A stretch of 64,000 bases of DNA from Zymoseptoria tritici IPO323 (taxonomy: Eukaryota > Ascomycota > Dothideomycetes > Mycosphaerellales > Mycosphaerellaceae), in NCBI RefSeq assembly GCF_000219625.1, contig NC_018213.1:1110055-1174054 (forward strand), given 5' to 3'. This document shows positions 54,403 to 64,000 of the stretch, piece by piece. Each line of letters begins with the position of its first letter. The first letter of the stretch is position 1. The translations under genes and the position numbers were made by a program. The notes beneath the pieces were generated by a model, which worked only from the letters and a program-made list of their open reading frames with translations, made no database searches and had not been told where the DNA came from.

Positions 54403-56253
54403 ATGGCTTTGGACGACGCTCCGAACCAGGTAGAGGGGCGGTCGGACCACAAATCCAGGATTCACTCACCCGATGAGTCGCTTTCCAGTCTGATTACGCC
54501 GAAACCTGGAGTGCCTTCACTGCGATCCCCTGAGGAAACGTCCAAGAAGAGCACTAGCTGGAACAAGATACTGCTGGACACTTGGCTGCCCGAGATCTTC
54601 ATTCTGGTCCTGAGTGTGGCATGCTTGGTCACCATCATTGTCATTCTCAGTGTCTATGATGGTACACTGTCTCGAGAACTTCCATACGGCATCACTTTGA
54701 ACGCGATCGTCTCCGTTCTGGCTACAGCGAGCCGCTCCGCGCTTCTTTTCCCGGTGGCGGCATGCGTTGGCCAGCTCAAGTGGTGCTGGTATGCCAAAAA
54801 GAGACCATTGCACGACATTCAGACGTTTGATGATGCCAGTAGAGGGCCGTGGGGAGCATTGATGTTCCTGTCTGGCCGTCGAGCTCAGTCCGCTGCCACT
54901 GTCGGGGCCATCGTCACTGTCCTGGCTCTTGCGTTTGATCCATTCCTGCAGCAAGTCCTGTCGTATCCAACGAAGATGAGATCCAGCGAGAACTCGAGGG
55001 CAATCGCGACCAAGGTATCCGCGTGGTATTTTAACACAGAAGACGACCTCATGTATCGGGCGATCAACGCTGGCATATGGGCTAACAATAGCGACTTCAC
55101 GGTGACGCCCATCTGTGATACAGGGAATTGCAATTGGGAACGCCGTATACAATCCATCGGATGGTGCTCCAAGTGCGAGAATGCGACATCCTACGCTAAG
55201 ATCACCGATTGCGATTTCGAAAACATGTCCGTCAACATGAATCCCTTTTACTACCGCGGCAAAGCTTTGAAAGACAACGACGAGGTGATGACCTGCAGTG
55301 CGACCCTAAGCGGCGGCAATGCTGTTCGGATGGCCGAGTTCCCTGGCAGCATCGACGGCGTGCCCCCTGGTTATTACACGCTAAGGCCTTCTTACATATG
55401 GACACTCAATAACGACAGTAGTGCACCGCCAGGGGAGTCAAGATGGTCGAATACCACCTTTCTAGGTGTAAACAATCCGGTACTTGCCATCGGATCTCTA
55501 AGCTTGGACCTCTTCGCCGAATCTCGAGAACACGACCACGATCAGGCACCATACTCGCCTCGTGCCGGTTCCACTGAAGAGTGCGTGCTGAGTCTCTGCG
55601 AGATCGAGTACAGCCTATCCGTCACAAACGGAACTCCCGTCATGGACAATGTCACGTTCGATTGGGGCCACACTGTTCGATACTCTGATGGCCGAAGTTG
55701 CTGGCAAACCAAACCCGGTAGCATACGCTATCGCCAGGCTGAGGTGTCTCATTTGTCACAAGGGTTGAACAACGGGAGTTTCATCTTCCACAACACCTCC
55801 ATGATGTCGTTTTGTCCCGACGATCTCGCCTCAGGACGCTGGAACTCCATCGGTGCAGCAATCGCGAGCACCCAACGCATCGTGACGTCCAACTCGCTGT
55901 CGTCGGCTGTACGTGGTATCGCAGCGTCTCTGACGGAATTGGGTCTTCGCGGTGACGAGGGTGTCTTCACACATGCTGTCGAAGGGACGGCGTACGAGTC
56001 TGGCACTTTTGTGCATGTCGCGTGGATGTGGATTGCTCTGCCTGTGGCGCTTGAGATTGCTACTGTTTTGCTGCTCGTTGCCACGATGTGGCAGACCCGG
56101 GTTCAGAAGATACGGATGTGGAAGTCGTCGGTGTTGCCGCTGCTTTATCATCACCTTGCAGAGGATCTTTTGGAGCAGGAGGAGGTGCCGGAGAAAGTTA
56201 GTGATATGGAGGTAGCTGCTCGGAGCACGTCGGTGGAGCTGGTTCATCTGTGA
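54403..56253 (+). CDS. DUF3176 integral membrane protein
   Basis: Single exon, 616 residues. A hydrophilic N-terminus precedes WLPEIFILVLSVACLVTIIV (helix 1, 62-84), NAIVSVLATASRSALLFPVA (helix 2), a cytosolic loop with QLKWCWY and RGPWGALMFL, and helix 3 (AATVGAIVTVLALAFDPF). A large extracytoplasmic domain carries paired Cys (CDTGNCNW, GWCSKCEN) and many N-glycosylation sequons. The last helix is WMWIALPVALEIATVLLLVA. This layout, with QQVLSYP after helix 3, is that of fungal DUF3176 proteins, whose role is unknown. Confidence 0.85.
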   Translation: MALDDAPNQVEGRSDHKSRIHSPDESLSSLITPKPGVPSLRSPEETSKKSTSWNKILLDTWLPEIFILVLSVACLVTIIVILSVYDGTLSRELPYGITLNAIVSVLATASRSALLFPVAACVGQLKWCWYAKKRPLHDIQTFDDASRGPWGALMFLSGRRAQSAATVGAIVTVLALAFDPFLQQVLSYPTKMRSSENSRAIATKVSAWYFNTEDDLMYRAINAGIWANNSDFTVTPICDTGNCNWERRIQSIGWCSKCENATSYAKITDCDFENMSVNMNPFYYRGKALKDNDEVMTCSATLSGGNAVRMAEFPGSIDGVPPGYYTLRPSYIWTLNNDSSAPPGESRWSNTTFLGVNNPVLAIGSLSLDLFAESREHDHDQAPYSPRAGSTEECVLSLCEIEYSLSVTNGTPVMDNVTFDWGHTVRYSDGRSCWQTKPGSIRYRQAEVSHLSQGLNNGSFIFHNTSMMSFCPDDLASGRWNSIGAAIASTQRIVTSNSLSSAVRGIAASLTELGLRGDEGVFTHAVEGTAYESGTFVHVAWMWIALPVALEIATVLLLVATMWQTRVQKIRMWKSSVLPLLYHHLAEDLLEQEEVPEKVSDMEVAARSTSVELVHL

Positions 56254-56708
56254 GACGGATTTGCTCGGTATGGTAGGTTGTAGAGTAGCTGACAGTGGTT
56301 GAAAAGAAGACAGCCCAAGGCATAGAATGGATGCTCTCTTTTCAGCCCCCAAATGTCTTGGCGGCCCATGACCTCAGATAGACTTCACGTCTTCCGGTCT
56401 CCACACTTTCTCTCCGCAAAACTGCACAGCTGCGAGGTTCCGCGCGCGAACTCCGCGACCAGCATCACAAAGCGTGCACCATTACCCGCGTCGCACGTGC
56501 GGAACTTCGAGTCGCTTCGCTGCACGACTGCTCAATTCTTTTGATCATTTCTTAGACTGTCTCGAATCACCTTAGCTGCAACTGTCGGACCGCCAGCTCG
56601 AGCTCGCGCCGAATATCACATGCAAGCCATGCGCTCAACAACCACACCTCGATCTTGACCTGCAGCACCACCGCCGTTACACTCGCCTAGGCGTCTCTCA
56701 CCGTCGCG
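56254..56708. other. promoter region of the Hfi1 gene
   Basis: No gene is supported; the final 150 bases look like a C-rich leader. Confidence 0.5.
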
Positions 56709-58163
56709 ATGAATCCCGCCGATCTGAGTCTTACGATATCCCCCCAACAGACCAAGACCACGCCGGCGCAAAAGTATGGCTCAACAAATGGTACGCCGGG
56801 AATGGGTGGAGGAGGATCGAGCAAGACGGGCGTGGAAAGAGTCAATCTGGAAGGAGTATACCTGGCATTGAAGGGCGCATTGGGAGAAAGATGGGGAGAA
56901 TACAAAGCTGCGCTGAACGCCTATGTCATGGGAACACTCAACCAGGCTGAGCTGTCCTGGATGCTGGGACCAATATTTGCTGGAGTCACACCAGCAGTGG
57001 GAACCTCTTCCACTCTCAATGGCGCGGACACTTCTAAACCGCCTACCAGCTTGAGCACGCTGCACAATACGCTCATCACATCCATATACGCCAACACGCT
57101 ACGCGATCCTCCTCCCTCTGAAGTCGCGCCATGGGTTGTTGCGACAGACAAGCCCACTACGACAGCTAAGACAGGTGCAGGATCTGGCGCGAATGACAAG
57201 GCGGAAGAAAGACTGAAGCACGAAGTTATGAGCGTTCATGCCCGCGATCGCAAAAGAATTAAAACCAACAAGGAGACGCCCAGATCCCTCAACGACGGCT
57301 TCCACTCCATGGAAGCTTACATGCACGAACTCGCTGTGCAACCTCCTCAACAACCTCCTCCTCAAGAACCTCAATCTGCAACAGGGACTGGACCACAAGC
57401 AGCCACTGGCGCCCTTGCGAAGACTTCCTGGGACGTTGAGATTCGCCGTCGCTACGCCACATCCCTCGCATCAGAAGTCCTCGAATTTCCCTCACAATCA
57501 GACCTTCAAAACCGCATCGAACCAATTTGCTTTGAAGAAGGTCTCACCGGCGGTGTTCAACTCGGCACCATAAACGCATGCGCGGAGCTTGTGGAAGCGG
57601 CGGCAGAAGTCTTCGTGAAAGAAATGCTCAGCAACTTGCTCGGACACGCGCATTCCAATGTCGCTGGAGGCAAAGACGGCGTGCAGACGGAGAAGTTTCG
57701 CCGGCAGTTGAGGAGGGAGGAAGAAGATGCCGAAAGGGGAGTGGTGCAGAGGACTGCGGGTGGCTTGTTGCCTGTGGAGCTGGATGTGCAGAGCAAAAGG
57801 GAGCCGTTGACGATGGGCGACTTGAGGCTCGCCGTGGGGATGCGGGATGGGTATTTGCATCTTGACCGCTTTCTTGAGGAGAAGGTATGGATGGGACCGT
57901 GGCCAGACTTGAATCTCAATGCTGGTGAAAAGCCGAATGGATTTGGTGGCGGGCAATCATTCGGCATCGGTCACGGAGGTGGTGGTGGAGACATGAACGG
58001 GAACGAGAATGGCAATGGTGGGCTGGATGACGATGATGACGACGCAGATGCGGTGGCGGTGGATGATTTCGACTTCCCAATGCCGACGTTCAAGGGCACG
58101 GAGAGGAAGGACGTGGAGGGGTTAATGAGTGCGCTGGACGATTGCCTCCTGGCTGCTGGGTAG
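56709..58163 (+). CDS. HFI1: SAGA complex subunit Hfi1/Ada1
   Basis: Single exon, 484 residues. Hfi1 (Ada1) is a histone-fold structural subunit of the SAGA transcription coactivator. The SAGA-Tad1 type domain is visible as RVNLEGVYLALKGALGERWG, YVMGTLNQAELSWMLGPIF, LHNTLITSIYANTLRDPPP and the basic ARDRKRIK. A histone-fold-like C-terminal part has ICFEEGLTGGVQLGTINACA and LTMGDLRLAVGM. The tail is acidic. It is followed at 102 bp by another gene on the same strand. Confidence 0.88.
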   Translation: MNPADLSLTISPQQTKTTPAQKYGSTNGTPGMGGGGSSKTGVERVNLEGVYLALKGALGERWGEYKAALNAYVMGTLNQAELSWMLGPIFAGVTPAVGTSSTLNGADTSKPPTSLSTLHNTLITSIYANTLRDPPPSEVAPWVVATDKPTTTAKTGAGSGANDKAEERLKHEVMSVHARDRKRIKTNKETPRSLNDGFHSMEAYMHELAVQPPQQPPPQEPQSATGTGPQAATGALAKTSWDVEIRRRYATSLASEVLEFPSQSDLQNRIEPICFEEGLTGGVQLGTINACAELVEAAAEVFVKEMLSNLLGHAHSNVAGGKDGVQTEKFRRQLRREEEDAERGVVQRTAGGLLPVELDVQSKREPLTMGDLRLAVGMRDGYLHLDRFLEEKVWMGPWPDLNLNAGEKPNGFGGGQSFGIGHGGGGGDMNGNENGNGGLDDDDDDADAVAVDDFDFPMPTFKGTERKDVEGLMSALDDCLLAAG

Positions 58164-58265
58164 AATACCGCGGATTCAGGGAAGGTTCAATTCTGTAGCG
58201 GGGTGGAGGAAGTGGATGGTCAAGCGGCATTTCTTCATGCTCCTGCTGAAGCGCTTTCTGTGGAG

Positions 58266-61200
58266 ATGATTTCGAAGAAGGGTAAAGGCCCTGCGGTCTC
58301 GAAGTCCGCAAAGAAGAAAGCGAAGCAGACTGCCAAGGAGAGGTCACGATCAGCTGAGCTCGGGTCGAATGTTGGCGAAGACGAATCGCGCACCCAGACC
58401 AAGAAGAGGAAGAATGGCGAGCTGGATCGCCAGGCCGATGATCCACTGGAACTCGATGCAACTCCACCTGCCGCTGAGCCCAAGAGAAAGAAGATGAAGA
58501 AGACGATGGCCAGCAACTTCCTACGTCAGCCATCACCTCACAGCGACAGTATTGCCAAGACCAACGATTTGATGGAGGCGAGGTATGCTCAGCTGTATGA
58601 CAGAAATGACTCGGTGGTGTCAGGTAGCGAGCCTCAATCTCTCGGCGAATCTGGAAAGACTGTCGCCCGTGCTACGATTGGGTTCGCTGTTCAAGCGATG
58701 GAGGGTCAGATTCAAGGGACAAAGCGAAAAAGAACGGTTGCGGATGATGTTGCGGATGAGGACAGCGATGATCCGCTTGCTGGTGGAAAGACTTTGGCGC
58801 CTGCACTGAGACGCCGAGAAAAGGGGCCGACCAAGGGCACCGATGAGTGGGTTGCTGCGCCTGATGAGCAAACGGTGATGGTAGATGGACAGGCTGATGT
58901 TGCGACTCACGCTGATCTTGATCCAACCATTATTGGTGAGCTGGAGGGACGAAGCATCATGGACCGTGAATCCATCACTTCCTCGAAGGAGGTCGACGGG
59001 CCTGGACCTGTTGCCGACCTTCAACTCATTCCCCGGTTGCACCCGGTCCAGGAGTCTGAACAACGGAGATCCACAGAGCCCGTACCGATCTCTGAACCGC
59101 AGCCAGATCTTCGGAATTATGATATTCCTGATCTTCACCCCCCGCCTGATGATGATACCGCACTCTTGTCCAAGACCACATTCGATTCTGACCTGTTCAA
59201 CAATATTGAGATCGACGAGGAGGAGATGATACAGACTCTTGCGTTCATGAAAGACTGTGAAACTCCTTGCCAACCTTCGCAAGATGAAAGGTCCGACAAG
59301 ACTCTGAACGATTTGTTTCCGGAGTTATCGTCGCCGTCCACAGGTGGCGATACATCGATGCAGTCAATCGGCCCTGAGTATCGAAATGGCACGCTTGCTG
59401 CGGATGAGTCGACTACTGTACGGCCATGCTTAGTGGAGAATGCGAATGGAGTGAAGAATGTGGAGTCTGGTCCGACGGACATGCCACCACCTCCACACGG
59501 CTCCGGTATTTCTAGTCAGCCCGTTGGGTTGGAGCAGGTCAACTTTGACATGACTACGGGCCAAGTCGGGGATCTTGCGCCTGCATTGAGCCCTGCGATG
59601 GCACCTCCGATACCACCGAGGACCACTGCTGGAGATTTGAGGTCACCTCACATGCAAAACTCTGGCGGCGCGACTCACTATCACGACCGGCGGGTGCAGA
59701 CATATCATGGACAAAATGGTTTTGCCAACAACGCACCAGTCGCGGTAATGGGCAGGGGAGCCAACACACTCGCGCAGCAGCTGGAAAGGCAGCAGGCGCT
59801 CTTGCAATACGATCGGCAGCTGGCTACCATCGAGCTGAACGCCCATATGCAGCGCAGACAACTTCAAGCATCAGCGATGAATATGCCGCAAATTCATCAG
59901 CGACCATTTGTCCTTGGAAATAACAGTCCTCAAGGATTGACGCAAGCTCCGCACGCTCAGCGACCAATGCCGTCGCCCAATGCAATTCAAAACCCATACG
60001 CAGGGGCCCAGATGGTCCCGCAACTGGACATGCACACGCTCCAACGCATGAGGGCTGCCAACGCAGCTCAGCAAGTTCCGCAAGGCACATATTCATCCAC
60101 TCTTGACGAGGGCTATGCCAGGCAACCGAACCAGATGTACACGCGAGCTCCGGGAGCACAGCGACAAGCGATGGTCTCGCCGTACATGAGCGCCGGAACG
60201 GCCAACATGCCAAGTCCTATCCCGCGGATACAATCGTTGAATGGTGCGTCACCTGGCACTCCGACGAGAATGCGGGCGTCTAGAACGTCGGCTTCTCAGA
60301 ATCGGCGTCCGGCGCAGCTCATTGATTTGACCAACGAAAGACAGCCTATACGGCAGCCAGATTTCGTTCTAGGACCCCTCCATCTGCCTGCCAAGCAAGC
60401 TGCACAGCTCGAGGCTTCACAACTTCGATCGCCAGCAGCGAAGAACTCAGCTCGTGTTTCTTCGCGGCCAGCGAAGCAAACACCAGCTACGGAACATCAG
60501 TCGCCCGCGCCACCGCAGCTCATGAGCCCTTTTCAGCCTGCCCAGCATCGCACCCCATCTCGGCCAGCCAGCACTCACCAACAAGGCCAATCCGAGCCGC
60601 AGTCCATTCCCAGCAGCCGCAAACCCTCATCAGCTTCCAAAAACCTCAGCCCTCCCTCCGACTCAGCGCCGTCAACGAAAAAGAAGAACTCTAAGTGGAG
60701 TCTCCCAAATCTGAAAGACTTGCGAAATCTGGTGGCCGAGCATGGCTCGAACTACGACGCCATCGCCGAAGCTTTAGGGAACAAGTCGGAGACCATGGTC
60801 AAGAACCAGTTCAACCGCCTTGTCAAGGCTGGCGATCTGGAGATTGTGGATCTGGCTGTACAGGCTGACGCAAGGAAGCAGATGGAGAAAACCGCTCGGA
60901 GGGCGGCAAGGGAGCAAGCTGCAGGCCAGGTGCAACCTGCGACTGGGATCCCGGTGGCTGAGCAAATGATGCCGCCGTCGACGAGTCCGAGATTGATGCA
61001 CGGCGGTGTGGGTACGGGCGGACGCACGCCGAATGTCAACGGCGCGGTGACGAGTACAACGAAGACGTCGCCGATGCCCGGCAGAGCTATGCGAGCCACG
61101 AATGTCACTTCGCCGACGCCCGCGCCTGTTGCTGGCGTGCATCGTCAGCCTCCATCAGTGCCTCAGTCGGACCGCGCGTTTCCCGCGAATCCCTACGCTG

Positions 61201-61808
61201 CTCCGTCATCTGACTTCGGCAACGGAACTGCCATTAGCCAGCCACAGTTTACGGCGCCACAACAGCATACGCAGCAGGAACCTGCGCAGCAAGCCCCTCC
61301 GCAGCAGGTCTCTCTGCAGCAAGTCTCTCTGCAGCGGGTCCCTCCGCAGCAAGCTCCCTTGCAGACACTAGCACCACAATCCATGCAGCCTCGGCTCGAT
61401 CAACTCAACCACGGCGTTGGTCGCGCTCGCTCCACGCACAAACGGGATGTCACAGCTCCTCCAGTCACGGATCCCGAGATCCCACCCGCACCGCCTGGCT
61501 TCGGGTACTCCGACCATACCGGAAGGTACTCGGACATGAGTCCTCACTCCAAGACTTTGGCATATGGTCCCCTGCACGGGCCCATCCCCCCACCAGAGTC
61601 TACGCCCCAGGCTCAAGCTGAGGGATCGTTACAGCCATACGATGTGCCGAAAGGCGCAGAGGACTCAAATCAGGCGCACAGGGAGACAACTCAAGACGCT
61701 GAACTTCGGCTGTCAATGCAAGCCGCCCTTCGAGCCGGTGCCGGGCATCCGACTGGATGTACCTGTCAGGAATGTGAGGCGGATAGCTGGGCGAGAGGAG
61801 CAGGATAG
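58266..61808 (+). CDS. large disordered nuclear protein with SANT/Myb-like domain
   Basis: Single exon, 1,180 residues from ATG 58266; the frame is open upstream to 58203 but without an ATG. The N-terminus is basic (SKSAKKKAKQTAKER) and the middle long, Pro/Gln/Ser-rich and disordered. A SANT/Myb-like fold lies at about 810-860: KWSLPNLKDLRNLVAEHG, YDAIAEALGNKSETMVKNQF, as in chromatin and co-repressor proteins. A Gln/Pro tandem repeat follows, and the end has a CTCQEC cysteine cluster. A role in chromatin regulation is likely from the SANT domain; the partner complex is not evident. The gene starts 102 bp after HFI1, which may not leave room for a full promoter. Confidence 0.75.
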   Translation: MISKKGKGPAVSKSAKKKAKQTAKERSRSAELGSNVGEDESRTQTKKRKNGELDRQADDPLELDATPPAAEPKRKKMKKTMASNFLRQPSPHSDSIAKTNDLMEARYAQLYDRNDSVVSGSEPQSLGESGKTVARATIGFAVQAMEGQIQGTKRKRTVADDVADEDSDDPLAGGKTLAPALRRREKGPTKGTDEWVAAPDEQTVMVDGQADVATHADLDPTIIGELEGRSIMDRESITSSKEVDGPGPVADLQLIPRLHPVQESEQRRSTEPVPISEPQPDLRNYDIPDLHPPPDDDTALLSKTTFDSDLFNNIEIDEEEMIQTLAFMKDCETPCQPSQDERSDKTLNDLFPELSSPSTGGDTSMQSIGPEYRNGTLAADESTTVRPCLVENANGVKNVESGPTDMPPPPHGSGISSQPVGLEQVNFDMTTGQVGDLAPALSPAMAPPIPPRTTAGDLRSPHMQNSGGATHYHDRRVQTYHGQNGFANNAPVAVMGRGANTLAQQLERQQALLQYDRQLATIELNAHMQRRQLQASAMNMPQIHQRPFVLGNNSPQGLTQAPHAQRPMPSPNAIQNPYAGAQMVPQLDMHTLQRMRAANAAQQVPQGTYSSTLDEGYARQPNQMYTRAPGAQRQAMVSPYMSAGTANMPSPIPRIQSLNGASPGTPTRMRASRTSASQNRRPAQLIDLTNERQPIRQPDFVLGPLHLPAKQAAQLEASQLRSPAAKNSARVSSRPAKQTPATEHQSPAPPQLMSPFQPAQHRTPSRPASTHQQGQSEPQSIPSSRKPSSASKNLSPPSDSAPSTKKKNSKWSLPNLKDLRNLVAEHGSNYDAIAEALGNKSETMVKNQFNRLVKAGDLEIVDLAVQADARKQMEKTARRAAREQAAGQVQPATGIPVAEQMMPPSTSPRLMHGGVGTGGRTPNVNGAVTSTTKTSPMPGRAMRATNVTSPTPAPVAGVHRQPPSVPQSDRAFPANPYAAPSSDFGNGTAISQPQFTAPQQHTQQEPAQQAPPQQVSLQQVSLQRVPPQQAPLQTLAPQSMQPRLDQLNHGVGRARSTHKRDVTAPPVTDPEIPPAPPGFGYSDHTGRYSDMSPHSKTLAYGPLHGPIPPPESTPQAQAEGSLQPYDVPKGAEDSNQAHRETTQDAELRLSMQAALRAGAGHPTGCTCQECEADSWARGAG
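61279..61364 (+). repeat. 15-bp coding tandem repeat
   Basis: About five and a half units of the CCGCAGCAGGTCTCT type encode a five-residue Pro-Gln-Gln repeat in the SANT-domain protein. Confidence 0.8.
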
Positions 61809-62465
61809 CTTCTCGGCTCTCTTCACGGGCCGACGCAGAGGAGGTCAGGGTAGGTCAGAGGTTCTGACTGCCCTACTGCAGCATGCAGAAACCATCACTT
61901 GTACATGATCCTCGTAAAGCTGCTAAGCCTCGCCAAGACGCGTGTAGAAAGCTTGACACTCTTCACAAGAGCTCTATTTTGGTGACTTCACGTTCCTATA
62001 TCCTTTCTTACTTCTCCGTATCCATTATTCGTGGTCTCTTCGAGCTCGCATGCGCTCTTTGAATGGCACATACAACGCTTCTGGGTGTCCTCCAGCGTTT
62101 GTGAGTTGACAAATGAGTCTGATGCATCAACGGTCACGGCAGTTGGCGATTGAGATTCTAGACTTCAGCTTGCCTTGTCTAGGTCGCTGCACGTTGCAAC
62201 GAATCGGTACATGGCGGGTCATACGCGGCATATGAGGCGATGCAGGAGGCTGAGGCTTTGTTGCACCACCACGTGCATGATGCGTGATTTTGTGTACTTG
62301 TGAGTGCGTGAGCTAAGGTACTTATTGAACGCAGCTGCCCGCATTGTGAGGGTGACGCGGACTTTTGTGAGCTCCCGACAAACAACAACAACCGAAATCT
62401 TCCCACTCCTGGCCCTCGACCTAACTACTCATCAAGAATCCATCTCAGACTTTCTCTCAGCCAAA
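61809..62465. other. intergenic, no supported gene
   Basis: 3' flank of the SANT gene and promoter/leader of the WW gene. Confidence 0.5.
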
Positions 62466-63248
62466 ATGTCCGCAGGAAGCTACTACAACGAAGACCGCTA
62501 CTCCGGCGGCGGCGGGGGCAATGGAGGCTACAACCAACCTCCACCACCACCCAACGTCCCACGCCCTTGGATCGCCGAATGGGACGCCCGCGACCAGCGC
62601 TACATCTTCATCAACCAAGAAACCGGCCAACGCAGCTGGGACTTCCCACGCGACGAGTACCGCGGCGGCGGCGGCGGCCAAAACTACGGCTCCAACAGCG
62701 GCTACCCACCACCCCAACAACAAACCCAATACCAAGAAGCCCCTCACGAGGAGAAGAAGTCCCACGGCCTCCTCTACGGCGCCCTCGGCGCAGCAGCAGG
62801 ACTCGCTGGCGGCGCCTTCTTGATGCACGAAGGTTCCGAAGCCAAACAAGACCTCGAATCCGACGCATACCGCGCTGAAGACCGCATTTCCAATTTCGAT
62901 AATCGCGAGGAACAGCGTTTTGATAATTTTGAAAACCGCACGGAGCAACGTTTCGACGACTTCGGCAATCGCGTGGAATACGCGCCGGAAGAAGCGGCGG
63001 AGTGGACGGGTAGGAAAGTACAGGAAGTGGAGGATATTCCGCAGGATGTCGAGCAGGGGTTTGATCGGTTTGGGGAGAGGGTGGAGAGGAAGTGGGATGA
63101 TGGCGTGCAGGATGTGGAGGATGTGCCGGATGATGTGGCGGGGTGGGCGGGGGAGAAGGTGGGCGATGTGGAGAGGTTTGATGATAATGTCGAGGACGCT
63201 TATGACGCCGGGAGGGATGAGGGGAGGGATGATGATGATCGGTATTGA
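62466..63248 (+). CDS. WW-domain protein with acidic 11-residue repeats
   Basis: Single exon, 260 residues. A Gly/Pro-rich start leads to one WW domain (about 35-61): PWIAEWDARDQRYIFINQET and RSWDFP, with both Trp and the final Pro. A Gly/Ala-rich hydrophobic stretch (about 103-122, YGALGAAAGLAGGAFLM) could insert in or touch a membrane. The C-terminal half is highly charged with 11-residue repeats of the type FDNREEQRFDN/FENRTEQRFDD, then acidic blocks (EVEDIPQDVEQGFDRF, DVEDVPDDVAGWAGEK). Such 11-mers form amphipathic helices as in LEA and perilipin-like proteins. Function unknown. Confidence 0.75.
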   Translation: MSAGSYYNEDRYSGGGGGNGGYNQPPPPPNVPRPWIAEWDARDQRYIFINQETGQRSWDFPRDEYRGGGGGQNYGSNSGYPPPQQQTQYQEAPHEEKKSHGLLYGALGAAAGLAGGAFLMHEGSEAKQDLESDAYRAEDRISNFDNREEQRFDNFENRTEQRFDDFGNRVEYAPEEAAEWTGRKVQEVEDIPQDVEQGFDRFGERVERKWDDGVQDVEDVPDDVAGWAGEKVGDVERFDDNVEDAYDAGRDEGRDDDDRY

Positions 63249-63468
63249 GGTGGGAAGAGGAGTGATCTGGTCTGGAGCGAAGCAGGGAGATCTCACTTGA
63301 GAGTTTCGTTGTTATGAGCAAAGGATGGGCATGCAATTCGACTTCGCTCAGGTCGATGCATTCTCATCGATCTATCGATGTCTATGGTACACGACTGTTT
63401 TAGCATTTGCTTCCGGGAATTGCGTGGCATGATGTAGCGTAGCACAGCATTGCGTCGCATCATGTCAA

Positions 63469-64000
63469 TCACAAGCCATCAAAACCCTCATCGTCACCAT
63501 CGTCAATGTCGCCATCGACAATCTCCTTCGCCAACTCGCGCTCACGGTCGCGAGCCTTGGCAGCCTCAGCAATCTCCTGACGATGCTTGTTCATGGGGTA
63601 TCTCATCGCCATCACACACTCGTCCCTCATGCCCAACAATGCCGATATACGAGCGTGGAATGCCTCCGATGGCTCGGTCGTGCTGTATGCATCCTTCTGT
63701 GGTACCGTCACCATGTGTCCGTTCTGGTGGTCCAACGAAGCCTCAATCACTCCATCGCGGATAGCCTTTGCGGTGATGTACTCGGCCGACTCTTCTGACT
63801 CCACTCCGAGGCGCGTGCAGATGTCTCGTAGGGAGATTCGAGAGTATGACAACGACAGCATGCGCACGCCGGTCTTGATGACGTTCTGGCGAAGACGGAG
63901 GATCAAGGTGTAGGTGCCATCTTTGCGGAACTGAGCTTCGCTGACGTTGACGCACTTCAGGAAAGCCTGCAAGTCACCCACGCGAACGGCCTGGACGAGC
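63469..64000 (-). CDS. RPN3: 26S proteasome regulatory subunit Rpn3, C-terminal part (runs off the window)
   Basis: The frame enters at the right edge and ends at 63469; only about 176 C-terminal residues are present. Rpn3 (PSMD3) is a PCI-domain lid subunit of the proteasome. Visible are DGTYTLILRLRQNVIKTG, RMLSLSYSRISLRDICTRL, AEYITAKAIRDGVIEASLD, VPQKDAYSTTEPSEAFHARI and an acidic end (DIDDGDDEGFDGL). The strongly conserved LSYSRISL winged-helix block makes the assignment firm. The start is outside the window. Confidence 0.93.
   Translation of the reverse strand, partial: LVQAVRVGDLQAFLKCVNVSEAQFRKDGTYTLILRLRQNVIKTGVRMLSLSYSRISLRDICTRLGVESEESAEYITAKAIRDGVIEASLDHQNGHMVTVPQKDAYSTTEPSEAFHARISALLGMRDECVMAMRYPMNKHRQEIAEAAKARDRERELAKEIVDGDIDDGDDEGFDGL

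Overview
The window is from a filamentous ascomycete (Pezizomycotina), most likely a dothideomycete. It shows short introns of about 49-57 bp with CTAAC/CTGAC branch points, Zn2Cys6-type regulators, a HET-domain protein, DUF3237 and DUF3176 proteins, a secreted heme-thiolate peroxidase, and one strongly RIP-mutated transposon (C-to-T changes at CpA). About two dozen protein-coding genes are supported on both strands. I saw no tRNA, rRNA or CRISPR.

Layout. 0.8-4.1 kb: an NDR-type AGC kinase gene broken by one in-frame TAG. 4.58-10.0 kb: a complete but dead 5.4 kb DNA transposon with 47-bp terminal inverted repeats. It carries three degenerate reading frames: a coiled-coil protein (+), an unrecognised 595-codon frame (-) and a retroviral-type integrase with two introns (-). 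10.3-28.1 kb: 3-hydroxyacyl-CoA dehydrogenase-like enzyme, CNT nucleoside transporter, a tandem pair of unknown paralogues, DUF3237 protein, heme-thiolate peroxidase, HET protein, small hypothetical protein, COG6, NCS-1 calcium sensor and a small secreted cysteine protein. 29.5-40.3 kb: membrane SH3 protein, nuclear repeat protein, Csn12/PCID2-like PCI protein, catalase-like protein, and two divergent halves of what could be one Zn2Cys6 transcription factor. 42.6-64 kb: small hypothetical protein, Wee1 kinase, Vac7-like vacuole protein, DUF3176 membrane protein, Hfi1/Ada1 SAGA subunit, SANT-domain protein, WW-domain protein and, at the edge, the C-terminus of proteasome subunit Rpn3.

Most genes are ordinary housekeeping genes with no operon-like logic. 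The unusual part is the 4.1-10 kb stretch. The transposon's ends are intact, but its inside has almost no CpA/TpG, and about two dozen stops in one frame are all TAG or TAA with no frameshift, which is the signature of RIP. The TAG in the neighbouring kinase, 2.1 kb away, is the same kind of change and may be RIP leakage.

Exon borders were inferred by eye from splice signals, reading frame and family conservation. Family names rest on recognising motifs, without any database search.
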